Shown in pieces: positions 34,601 through 44,095 of a stretch of 64,000 nt of DNA. The notes beneath the pieces were generated by a model. It saw only the letters and a list, made by a program, of their open reading frames with translations, did no database searches and was not told where the DNA came from. The first letter of the stretch is position 1, and every line of letters begins with the position of its first letter. Origin of the DNA: Axinella damicornis. Taxonomy: Eukaryota > Porifera > Demospongiae > Axinellida > Axinellidae. The DNA lies in the NCBI GenBank assembly GCA_963931865.1, contig OZ007511.1, positions 3,257,308 to 3,321,307 of the forward strand, in the 5' to 3' direction. The position numbers were made by a program, and so were the translations under genes.

Positions 34601-37600
34601 AGCCAGGTAGAGCAGAGGTAGAGCCAGGTAGAGCAGAGGTAGAGCCAGGTAGAGCCAGGTAGAGCAGAGGTAGAGCCGGGTAGAGCAGAGGTAGAGCCAG
34701 GTAGAGCAGAGGTAGAGCAGAGGTAGAGCCAGGTAGAGCAGAGGTAAAGCAGAGGTAGAGCCAGGTAGAGCAGAGGTAGAGCCAGGTAGAGCAGAGGTAG
34801 AGCAGAGGTAGAGCCAGGTAGAGCAGAGGTAGAGCCTGGTAGAGTCAGGTAGAGCAGAGGTAGAGCAGAGGTAGAGCCAGGTAGAGCAGAGGTAGAGCCT
34901 GGTAGAGTCAGGTAGAGCAGAGGTAGAGCAGAGGTAGAGCCAGGTAGAGCAGAGGTAGAGCCAGGTAGAGCCAGGTAGAGCAGAGGTAGAGCAGAGGTAG
35001 AGCCAGGTAGAGCAGAGGTAGAGCAGAGGTAGAGCCAGGTAGAGCAGAGGGAGAGCCAGGTAGAGCAGAGGTAGAGCCAGGTAGAGCCAGGTAGAGCAGA
35101 GGTAGAGCCAGGTAGAGCAGAGGTAGAGCCAGGTAGAGCAGAGGTAGAGCAGAGGTAGAGACAGGTAGAGCAGAGGTAGAGCAGAGGTAGAGCAGAGGTA
35201 GAGCCAGGTAGAGCAGAGGTAGAGCCAGGTAGAGCAGAGGTAGAGCCAGGTAGAGCCAGGTAGAGCAGAGGTAGAGCCAGGTAGAGCAGAGGTAGAGCCA
35301 GGTAGAGCAGAGGTAGAGCAGAGGTAGAGCCAGGTAGAGCAGAGGTAGAGCAGAGGTAGAGCCAGGTAGAGCAGAGGTAGAGCAGAGGTAGAGCCAGGTA
35401 GAGCAGAGGTAGAGCCAGGTAGAGCAGAGGTAGAGCCAGGTAGAGCCAGGTAGAGCAGAGGTAGAGCCAGGTAGAACAGAGGTAGAGCCAGGTAGAGCAG
35501 AGGTAGAGAAGAGGTAGAGAAGAGGTAGAGCCAGGTAGAGCAGAGGTAGAGCCAGGTAGAGCAGAGGTAGAGCCATGCAGAGCAGAGGTAGAGCCAGGTA
35601 GAGCCAGGTAGAGCAGAGGTAGAGCAGAGGTAGAGCCAGGTAGAGCAGAGGTAGAGCAGAGGTAGAGCCAGGTAGAGCACAGGTAGAGCCAGGTAGAGCA
35701 GAGGTAGAGCCAGGTACAGCAGAGGTAGAGCCAGGTAGAGCAGAGGTAGAGCAGAGGTAGAGCCAGGTAGAGCAGAGGTAGAGCAGAGGTAGAGCCAGGT
35801 AGAGCAGAGGTAGAGCAGAGGTAGAGCCAGGTAGAGCAGAGGTAGAGCCAGGTAGAGCAGAGGTAGAGCCAGGTAGAGCCAGGTAGAGCAGAGGTAGAGC
35901 CAGGTAGAGCAGAGGTAGAGCCAGGTAGAGCAGAGGTAGAGCAGAGGTAGAGCCAGGTAGAGCAGAGGTAGAGCAGAGGTAGAGCCAGGTAGAGCAGAGG
36001 TAGAGCCAGGTAGAGCAGAGGTAGAGCCAGGTAGAGCAGAGGTAGAGCCAGGTAGAGCCAGGTAGAGCAGAGGTAGAGTAGAGGTAGAGCCAGGTAGAGC
36101 AGAGGTAAAGCAGAGGTAGAGCCAGGTAGAGCAGAGGTAGAGCCAGGTAGAGCCAGGTAGAGCAGAGGTAGAGCCAGGTAGAGCAGAGGTAGAGCCAGGT
36201 AGAGCAGAGGTAGAGCCTGGTAGAGTCAGGTAGAGCAGAGGTAGAGCAGAGGTAGAGCCAGGTAGAGCAGAGGTAGAGCCTGGTAGAGTCAGGTAGAGCA
36301 GAGGTAGAGCAGAGGTAGAGCCAGGTAGAGCAGAGGTAGAGCAGAGGTAGAGCCAGGTAGAGCAGAGGGAGAGCCAGGGAGAGCAGAGGTAGAGCCAGGT
36401 AGAGCCAGGTAGAGCAGAGGTAGAGCCAGGTAGAGCAGAGGTAGAGCCAGGTAGAGCAGAGGTAGAGCAGAGGTAGAGCCAGGTAGAGCAGAGGTAGAGC
36501 AGAGGTAGAGCAGAGGTAGAGCCAGGTAGAGCAGAGGTAGAGCCAGGTAGAGCAGAGGTAGAGCCAGGTAGAGCCAAGTAGAGCAGAGGTAGAGCCAGGT
36601 AGAGCAGAGGTAGAGCCAGGTAGAGCAGAGGTAGAGCAGAGGTAGAGCCAGGTAGAGCAGAGGTAGAGCAGAGGTAGAGCCAGGTAGAGCAGAGGTAAAG
36701 CAGAGGTAGAGCCAGGTAGAGCAGAGGTAGAGCAGAGGTAGAGCCAGGTAGAGCAGAGGTAGAGCAGAGGTAGAGCCAGGTAGAGCAGAGGTAGAGCCAG
36801 GTAGAGCAAAGGTAGAGCCAGGTAGAGCAGAGGTAGAGCCTGGTAGAGTCAGGTAGAGCAGAGGTAGAGCAGAGGTAGAGCCAGGTAGAGCAGAGGTAGA
36901 GCCAGGTAGAGCCAGGTAGAGCAGAGGTAGAGCAGAGGTAGAGCCAGGTAGAGCAGAGGTAGAGCAGAGGTAGAGCCAGGTAGAGCAGAGGGAGAGCCAG
37001 GTAGAGCAGAGGTAGAGCCAGGTAGAGCCAGGTAGAGCAGAGGTAGAGCCAGGTAGAGCAGAGGTAGAGCCAGGTAGAGCAGAGGTAGAGCAGAGGTAGA
37101 GCCAGGTAGAGCAGAGGTAGAGCAGAGGTAGAGCAAAGGTAGAGCCAGGTAGAGCAGAGGTAGAGCCAGGTAGAGCAGAGGTAGAGCCAGGTAGAGCCAG
37201 GTAGAGCAGAGGTAGAGCCAGGTAGAGCAGAGGTAGAGCCAGGTAGAGCAGAGGTAGAGCAGAGGTAGAGCCAGGTAGAGCAGAGGTAGAGCAGAGGTAG
37301 AGCCAGGTAGAGCAGAGGTAGAGCAGAGGTAGAGCCAGGTAGAGCAGAGGTAGAGCAGAGGTAGAGCCAGGTAGAGCAGAGGTAGAGCAGAGGTAGAGCC
37401 AGGTAGAGCAGAGGTAGAGCCAGGTAGAGCAGAGGGAGAGCCAGGTAGAGCAGAGGTATAGCCAGGTAGAGCCAGGTAGAGCAGAGGTAGAGCCAGGTAG
37501 AGCAGAGGTAGAGCCAGGCAGAGCAGAGTTAGAGCAGAGGTAGAGCCAAGTAGAGCAGAGGTAGAGCAGAGGTAGAGCCAGGTAGAGCCAGGTAGAGCAG

Positions 37601-40600
37601 AGGTAGAGCCTGGTAGAGCAGAGGTAGAGCTAGGTAGAGCAGAGGTGGAGCAGAGGTAGAGCCAGGTAGAGCAGAGGTAGAGCAGAGGTAGAACCAGGTA
37701 GAGCAGAGGTAGAGCCAGGTAGAGCAGAGGTAGAGCCAGGTAGAGCCAGGTAGAGCAGAGGTAGAGCAGAGGTAGAGCCAGGTAGAGCAGAGGTAGAGCA
37801 GAGGTAGAGCCAGGTAGAGCAGAGGTAGAGCAGAGGTAGAGCCAGGTAGAGCAGAGGTAGAGCCAGGTAGAGCAGAGGTAGAGCCAGGTAGAGCCAGGTA
37901 GAGTAGAGGTAGAGCCAGGTAGAGCAGAGGTAGAGCCAGGTAGAGCAGAGGTAGAGCAGAGGTAGAGCCAGGTAGAGCAGAGGTAGAGCCAGGTAGAGCA
38001 GAGGTAGAGCCAGGCAGAGCAGAGTTAGAGCAGAGGTAGAGCCAGGTAGAGCAGAGGTAGAGCAGAGGTAGAGCCAGGTAGAGCCAGGTAGAGCAGAGGT
38101 AGAGCCTGGTAGAGCAGAGGTAGAGCTAGGTAGAGCAGAGGTGGAGCAGAGGTAGAGCCAGGTAGAGCAGAGGTAGAGCAGAGGTAGAGCCAGGTAGAGC
38201 AGAGGTAGAGCCAGGTAGAGCAGAGGTAGAGCCAGGTAGAGCCAGGTAGAGCAGAGGTAGAGCCGGGTAGAGCAGAGGTAGAGCCAGGTAGAGCAGAGGT
38301 AGAGCAGAGGTAGAGCCAGGTAGAGCAGAGGTAGAGCAGAGGTAGAGCCAGGTAGAGCAGAGGTAGAGCCAGGTAGAGCTGAGGTAGAGCAGAGGTAGAG
38401 CCAGGTAGAGCAGAGGTAGAGCCTGGTAGAGTCAGGTAGAGCAGAGGTAGAGCAGAGGTAGAGCCAGGTAGAGCAGAGGTAGAGCCTGGTAGAGTCAGGT
38501 AGAGCAGAGGTAGAGCAGAGGTAGAGCCAGGTAGAGCAGAGGTAGAGCCAGGTAGAGCCAGGTAGAGCAGAGGTAGAGCAGAGGTAGAGCCAGGTAGAGC
38601 AGAGGTAGAGCAGAGGTAGAGCAAGGTAGAGCAGAGGGAGAGCCAGGTAGAGCAGAGGTAGAGCCAGGTAGAGCCAGGTAGAGCAGAGGTAGAGCCAGGT
38701 AGAGCAGAGGTAGAGCCAGGTAGAGCAGAGGTAGAGCAGAGGTAGAGCCAGGTAGAGCAGAGGTAGAGCAGAGGTAGAGCAGAGGTAGAGCCAGGTAGAG
38801 CAGAGGTAGAGCCAGGTAGAGCAGAGGTAGAGCCAGGTAGAGCCAGGTAGAGCAGAGGTAGAGCCAGGTAGAGCAGAGGTAGAGCCAGGTAGAGCAGAGG
38901 TAGAGCAGAGGTAGAGCCAGGTAGAGCAGAGGTAGAGCAGAGGTAGAGCCAGGTAAAGCAGAGGTAGAGCCAGGTAGAGCCAGGTAGAGCAGAGGTAGAG
39001 CCAGGTAGAGCAGAGGTAGAGCCAGGTAGAGCAGAGGTAGAGCAGAGGTAGAGCCAGGTAGAGCAGAGGTAGAGCAGAGGTAGAGCCAGGTAGAGCAGAG
39101 GTAGAGCCAGGTAGAGCAGAGGTAGAGCCAGGTAGAGCAGAGGTAGAGCCTGGTAGAGTCAGGTAGAGCAGAGGTAGAGCAGAGGTAGAGCCAGGTAGAG
39201 CAGAGGTAGAGCAGAGGTAGAGCCAGGTAGAGCAGAGGGAGAGCCAGGTAGAGCAGAGGTAGAGCCAGGTAGAGCCAGGTAGAGCAGAGGTAGAGCCAGG
39301 TAGAGCAGAGGTAGAGCCAGGTAGAGCAGAGGTAGAGCAGAGGTAGAGCCAGGTAGAGCAGAGGTAGAGCAGAGGTAGAGCAGAGGTAGAGCCAGGTAGA
39401 GCAGAGGTAGAGCCAGGTAGAGCAGAGGTAGAGCCAGGTAGAGCCAAGTAGAGCAGAGGTAGAGCCAGGTAGAGCAGAGGTAGAGCCAGGTAGAGCAGAG
39501 GTAGAGCAGAGGTAGAGCCAGGTAGAGCAGAGGTAGAGCAGAGGTAGAGCCAGGTAGAGCAGAGGTAGAGCAGAGGTAGAGCCAGGTAGAGCAGAGGTAG
39601 AGCAGAGGTAGAGCCAGGTAGAGCAGAGGTAGAGCAGAGGTAGAGCCAGGTAGAGCAGAGGTAGAGCCAGGTAGAGCAAAGGTAGAGCCAGGTAGAGCAG
39701 AGGTAGAGCCTGGTAGAGTCAGGTAGAGCAGAGGTAGAGTAGAGGTAGAGCCAGGTAGAGCAGAGGTAGAGCCAGGTAGAGCCAGGTAGAGCAGAGGTAG
39801 AGCAGAGGTAGAGCCAGGTAGAGCAGAGGTAGAGCAGAGGTAGAGCCAGGTAGAGCAGAGGGAGAGCCAGGTAGAGCAGAGGTAGAGCCAGGTAGAGCCA
39901 GGTAGAGCAGAGGTAGAGCCAGGTAGAGCCAGGTAGAGCAGAGGTAGAGCCAGGTAGAGCAGAGGTAGAGCCAGGTAGAGCAGAGGTAGAGCAGAGGTAG
40001 AGCCAGGTAGAGCAGAGGTAGAGCAGAGGTAGAGCAGAGGTAGAGCCAGGTAGAGCAGAGGTAGAGCCAGGTAGAGCAGAGGTAGAGCCAGGTAGAGCCA
40101 AGTAGAGCAGAGGTAGAGCCAGGTAGAGCAGAGGTAGAGCCAGGTAGAGCAGAGGTAGAGCAGAGGTAGAGCCAGGTAGAGCAGAGGTAGAGCAGAGGTA
40201 GAGCCAGGTAGAGCAGAGGTAGAGCAGAGGTAGAGCCAGGTAGAGCAGAGGTAGAGCAGAGGTAGAGCCAGGTAGAGCAGAGGTAGAGCAGAGGTAGAGC
40301 CAGGTAGAGCAGAGGTAGAGCCAGGTAGAGCAAAGGTAGAGCCAGGTAGAGCAGAGGTAGAGCCTGGTAGAGTCAGGTAGAGCAGAGGTAGAGTAGAGGT
40401 AGAGCCAGGTAGAGCAGAGGTAGAGCCAGGTAGAGCCAGGTAGAGCAGAGGTAGAGCAGAGGTAGAGCCAGGTAGAGCAGAGGTAGAGCAGAGGTAGAGC
40501 CAGGTAGAGCAGAGGGAGAGCCAGGTAGAGCAGAGGTAGAGCCAGGTAGAGCCAGGTAGAGCAGAGGTAGAGCCAGGTAGAGCAGAGGTAGAGCCAGATA

Positions 40601-41125
40601 GAGCAGAGGTAGAGCAGAGGTAGAGCCAGGTAGAGCAGAGGTAGAGCAGAGGTAGAGCAGAGGTAGAGCCAGGTAGAGCAGAGGTAGAGCCAGGTAGAGC
40701 AGAGGTAGAGCCAGGTAGAGCCAGGTAGAGCAGAGGTAGAGCCAGGTAGAGCAGAGGTAGAGCCAGGTAGAGCAGAGGTAGAGCAGAGGTAGAGCCAGGT
40801 AGAGCAGAGGTAGAGCAGAGGTAGAGCCAGGTAGAGCAGAGGTAGAGCAGAGGTAGAGCCAGGTAGAGCAGAGGTAGAGCAGAGGTAGAGCCAGGTAGAG
40901 CAGAGGTAGAGCCAGGTAGAGCAGAGGGAGAGCCAGGTAGAGCAGAGGTATAGCCAGGTAGAGCCAGGTAGAGCAGAGGTAGAGCCAGGTAGAGCAGAGG
41001 TAGAGCCAGGTAGAGCAGAGGTAGAGCAGAGGTAGAGCTAGGTAGAGCAGAGGTAGAGCAGAGGTAGAGCCAGGTAGAGCAGAGGTAGAGCAGAGGTAGA
41101 GCCAGGTAGAGCAGAGGTAGAGCAT
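25627..41125. repeat. Higher-order repeats of about 4,042, 4,980 and 3,524 bp
   Basis: Variant strings marked by CCTGGTAGAGTCAGG, AGAGGGAGAGCC and CCAAGTAGAGC recur with right-hand landmarks at 27555, 31597, 36577 and 40101. A second landmark series lies at 27787, 31829, 36809 and 40333. Both series give identical spacings of 4,042, 4,980 and 3,524 bp. A third landmark pair at 32621 and 41125 is 8,504 bp apart, which equals 4,980 plus 3,524. Confidence 0.75.
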
Positions 41126-42638
41126 AGGTAGAGCAAGGTAGAGCAGAGGTAGAGCAGAGGTAGAGCCAGGTAGAGCAGAGGTAGAGCCAGGTAGAGCAGA
41201 GGTAGAGCCAGGTAGAGCCAGGTAGAGTAGAGGTAGAGCCAGGTAGAGCAGAGGTAGAGCCAGGTAGAGCAGAGGTAGAGCAGAGGTAGAGCCAGGTAGA
41301 GCAGAGGTAGAGCCAGGTAGAGCAGAGGTAGAGCCAGGCAGAGCAGAGTTAGAGCAGAGGTAGAGCCAGGTAGAGCAGAGGTAGAGCAGAGGTAGAGCCA
41401 GGTAGAGCCAGGTAGAGCAGAGGTAGAGCCTGGTAGAGCAGAGGTAGAACTAGGTAGAGCAGAGGTGGAGCAGAGGTAGAGCCAGGTAGAGCAGAGGTAG
41501 AGCAGAGGTAGAGCCAGGTAGAGCAGAGGTAGAGCCAGGCAGAGCAGAGGTAGAGCCAGGTAGAGCCAGGTAGAGCAGAGGTAGAGCAGAGGTAGAGCCA
41601 GGTAGAGCAGAGGTAGAGCAGAGGTAGAGCCAGGTAGAGCAGAGGTAGAGCAGAGGTAGAGCCAGGTAGAGCAGAGGTAGAGCAGAGGTAGAGCCAGGTA
41701 GAGCAGAGGTAGAGCCAGGTAGAGCAGAGGTAGAGCCAGGTAGAGCCAGGTAGAGCCAGGTAGAGCAGAGGTAGAGCCAGGTAGAGCAGAGGTAGAGCCA
41801 GGTAGAGCAGAGGTAGAGCAGAGGTAGAGCCAGGTAGAGCAGAGGTAGAGCAGAGGTAGAGCCAGGTAGAGCAGAGGTAGAGCCAGGTAGAGCAGAGGGA
41901 GAGCCAGGTAGAGCAGAGGTATAGCCAGGTAGAGCCAGGTAGAGCAGAGGTAGAGCCAGGTAGAGCAGAGGTAGAGCCAGGTAGAGCAGAGGTAGAGCAG
42001 AGGTAGAGCTAGGTAGAGCAGAGGTAGAGCAGAGGTAGAGCAGAGGTAGAGCCAGGTAGAGCAGAGGAAGAGCCAGGTAGAGCAGAGGTAGAGCCAGGTA
42101 GAGCCAGGTAGAGCAGAGGTAGAGCCGGGTAGAGCAGAGGTAGAGCCAGGTAGAGCAGAGGTAGAGCAGAGGTAGAGCCAGGTAGAGCAGAGGTAGAGCA
42201 GAGGTAGAGCCAGGTAGAGCAGAGGTAGAGCCAGGTAGAGCAGAGGTAGAGCAGAGGTAGAGCCAGGTAGAGCAGAGGTAGAGCCTGGTAGAGTCAGGTA
42301 GAGCAGAGGTAGAGCAGAGGTAGAGCCAGGTAGAGCAGAGGTAGAGCCTGGTAGAGCAGAGGTAGAGCCAGGTAGAGCAGAGGTAGAGCCAGGTAGAGCC
42401 AGGTAGAGCAGAGGTAGAGTAGAGGTAGAGCCAGGTAGAGCAGAGGTAAAGCAGAGGTAGAGCCAGGTAGAGCAGAGGTAGAGCCAGGTAGAGCCAGGTA
42501 GAGCAGAGGTAGAGCCAGGTAGAGCAGAGGTAGAGCCAGGTAGAGCAGAGGTAGAGCAGAGGTAGAGCCAGGTAGAGCAGAGGTAGAGCCAGGTAGAGCA
42601 GGTAGGAAATCTTTGTGGTGAGCCAGGTTTCCTTTTGG

Positions 42639-42641
<3 letters not shown>

Positions 42642-42713
<72 letters not shown>
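42642..42713. repeat. (GT)n microsatellite
   Basis: About 36 uninterrupted GT dinucleotides directly right of the array, separated from it by a short unique piece containing GAAATCTTTGTGGTGAG. Confidence 0.95.
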
Positions 42714-42715
<2 letters not shown>

Positions 42716-42880
42716 AGTCAAAGAGGAAGTTCATCATGAAAAACACTCATTTCACTACAACTGGATACTATAGTCACTGAACCTTTGGGCATTGGCATTG
42801 ACCCCATCAGACCATCACTACACAACATACCATGGTGGTGTGTTATTAAGCACAGCTCACATAATCACTTTTACCCACAG

Positions 42881-42967
42881 GTCCAACTCTCATACGAGCG
42901 ACTACAGTACCACACTCCCCCACATACACACATGACTTTGAGGGGATTGAGGCTTGAAATCTTTGTG
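42881..42967 (+). CDS. Candidate downstream exon of the LRR gene
   Basis: An 87-nt interval between CCCACAG and GTGAGT, phase 0 at both ends, as needed to follow the exon ending at 5451. It encodes VQLSYERLQYHTPPHTHM, then TLRGLRLEIFV. After KLG of the previous exon, QLSYERLQYHTPPHT sits where FBXL20 has HLPNIKVHAYFAPVT; similarity is weak (a few identities plus conservative changes). If read through without splicing the frame stops at 43003. If real, it makes the 35-kb array intronic. Alternative: chance open segment. Confidence 0.35.
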
Positions 42968-43133
42968 GTGAGTCTTGGGACTGTTGTCCAGAGATTCATC
43001 TGAGCTCCCCCCTCCTCAGCCCCCTGCCCCTAACACCATCTGGCCAGCATGTCATATAGCTGTACATGCTTGATCACAGCTGGTACCTTCAGCATCGTAC
43101 TGACTCAGTAGAAAATAGTCTCTGTCTATAACC

Positions 43134-43523
43134 TAGTCTCGGTCCTCGGAACCAGACCCTTTGTGCAGGGGAGGAGGAAAGGGTCTGGGCACCATCTTAC
43201 ATTCGAGTTGTCCCCAGGTTGGAATGTTGACCTAACGAATCAGAAGCGTTGATTGCGAATGACGTCAGGGAAACAATTTTTCTCCAGGCTTTCGATGTCG
43301 CCAGTGACTAGACATGGCAAATCGCTGTGCCGTACCGCGTTACCCGCGAGTGTCTGACAAAAGTCGAGGGGAGCAACGAGCAGGTGACTGTGATCGTACG
43401 TGTGGTATCGCAGTTGATTGCTAATTACCACGCATAATTACATTCCGTGAGGACAACTCGAATGTAGGAACGTGCCCAGACCCTTTCCTCCTCCCCCGCA
43501 CAAAGGGTCTGGTTCCGAGACTA
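43134..43523. mobile_element. MITE family B, copy 1 (complete)
   Basis: A 390-bp element with long terminal inverted repeats: TAGTCTCGG with the nearby block AACCAGACCCTTTG at the left, and the reverse complement ending CCGAGACTA at the right. Subterminal blocks ACATTCGAGTTGTCC and GGACAACTCGAATGT are also inverted. It is flanked by an exact 9-bp duplication TCTATAACC (43125-43133 and 43524-43532). No coding sequence. Confidence 0.9.
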
Positions 43524-43814
43524 TCTATAACCCTGGAACTGATTTTTTGTGCGTTCTCTGAAGAGGAAACCCTTAGCTACTGTCTATGCCCTTGGTTCAA
43601 ATGTGCCTGACAGTATGCCATTTCATGCTGTGTGTACATGTAACGGTGATCGAAAGTAGTTATACATAGCATAGTTGACGGAGACTTAACTTACAGTTAT
43701 CCACCCTGCAGGCTTTTTGCGATTTACTCCCCATGCTCTTCCTGCCTGTACTACCGGAAAAGTATACCGGAAGTCACTCGGCGGATGACTCGGCGGATAA
43801 CTTGAAGCTGGTTC

Positions 43815-43890
43815 GATCGGTGTCAATAGCTCGTTCGTGGCCGTTATCGACACCGATGATCGGTGTCAATAGTCACTGCGTATATATTAT
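43815..43890 (+). promoter_or_regulatory. Possible upstream region of the Calx-beta gene
   Basis: GATCGGTGTCAATAG occurs twice (43815-43829 and 43858-43872), and the intervening TATCGACACCGAT (43845-43857) is its inverse complement. A TATATATTA motif lies at about 43881, roughly 150 bp upstream of the proposed start codon at 44038. The arrangement resembles a promoter with repeated factor sites, but no experimental or family evidence supports it. Confidence 0.25.
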
Positions 43891-44037
43891 CCTGTCATGT
43901 CAACAACTAACGTCGTTAGTGCTTGTGGTGGTAAACTATTAACCGCAGAGGTTGACTCCACCTGCTAGTTATTAGCTATAGTGTGTCCTTTCTTGCCTCG
44001 GTAGTCGTTTCTGGAGCTGGACATTCAGCGGACCAGC

Positions 44038-44095
44038 ATGATCGGATACCACGTGGTGTGCCTCCTCGTACCCGTCGCGCTACTGGCGGCCAGAG
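44038..44095 (+). CDS. Calx-beta gene exon 1: signal peptide
   Basis: ATG at 44038 opens MIGYHVVCLLVPVALLAAR, a hydrophobic core with small residues at the end, typical of a signal peptide. It is followed by the donor GTAACG after one base of the next codon (phase 1). An upstream in-frame stretch exists but no better start, and the next exon is secreted-type, supporting this start. Confidence 0.8.

Larger units (their letters stand above)
7506..42605. repeat. Giant ~35.1-kb array of 10-bp and 11-bp subunits
   Basis: The whole stretch is an irregular succession of two related words on the plus strand, CAGGTAGAGC (10 bp) and AGAGGTAGAGC (11 bp). They usually alternate, with frequent doublets of either. 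Both share the core GGTAGAGC, giving an average spacing near 10.5 bp and roughly 3,300 subunits. The plus strand is about three-quarters purine and stops (TAG) occur in every subunit. The minus strand contains almost no stop codon, so open frames up to 1,718 codons appear there; these are artefacts. Rare variants (GCGAGG, GGTACAGC, GATAGAGC, CTAGGTAGAGC, GAGTCAGG, GAGGGAGAGCC, GGTATAGCC, GGTGGAGC) mark higher-order repeats. The left part (to about 25 kb) and the right part (from about 25.5 kb) differ in which variants dominate. Confidence 0.97.

Noticed and set aside
7506..42605. CRISPR array or centromeric satellite
   Set aside because: No constant-repeat/unique-spacer pattern as in CRISPR. 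A centromere is possible for a satellite, but the array is bounded by genes within a few kilobases and the unit is far shorter than typical centromeric monomers, so I do not claim it.
43712..43942. Open segment after CCCTGCAG as terminal exon of the LRR gene
   Set aside because: It follows a plausible acceptor but its translation shows no convincing resemblance to the FBXL tail, and it overlaps the putative upstream region of the next gene.
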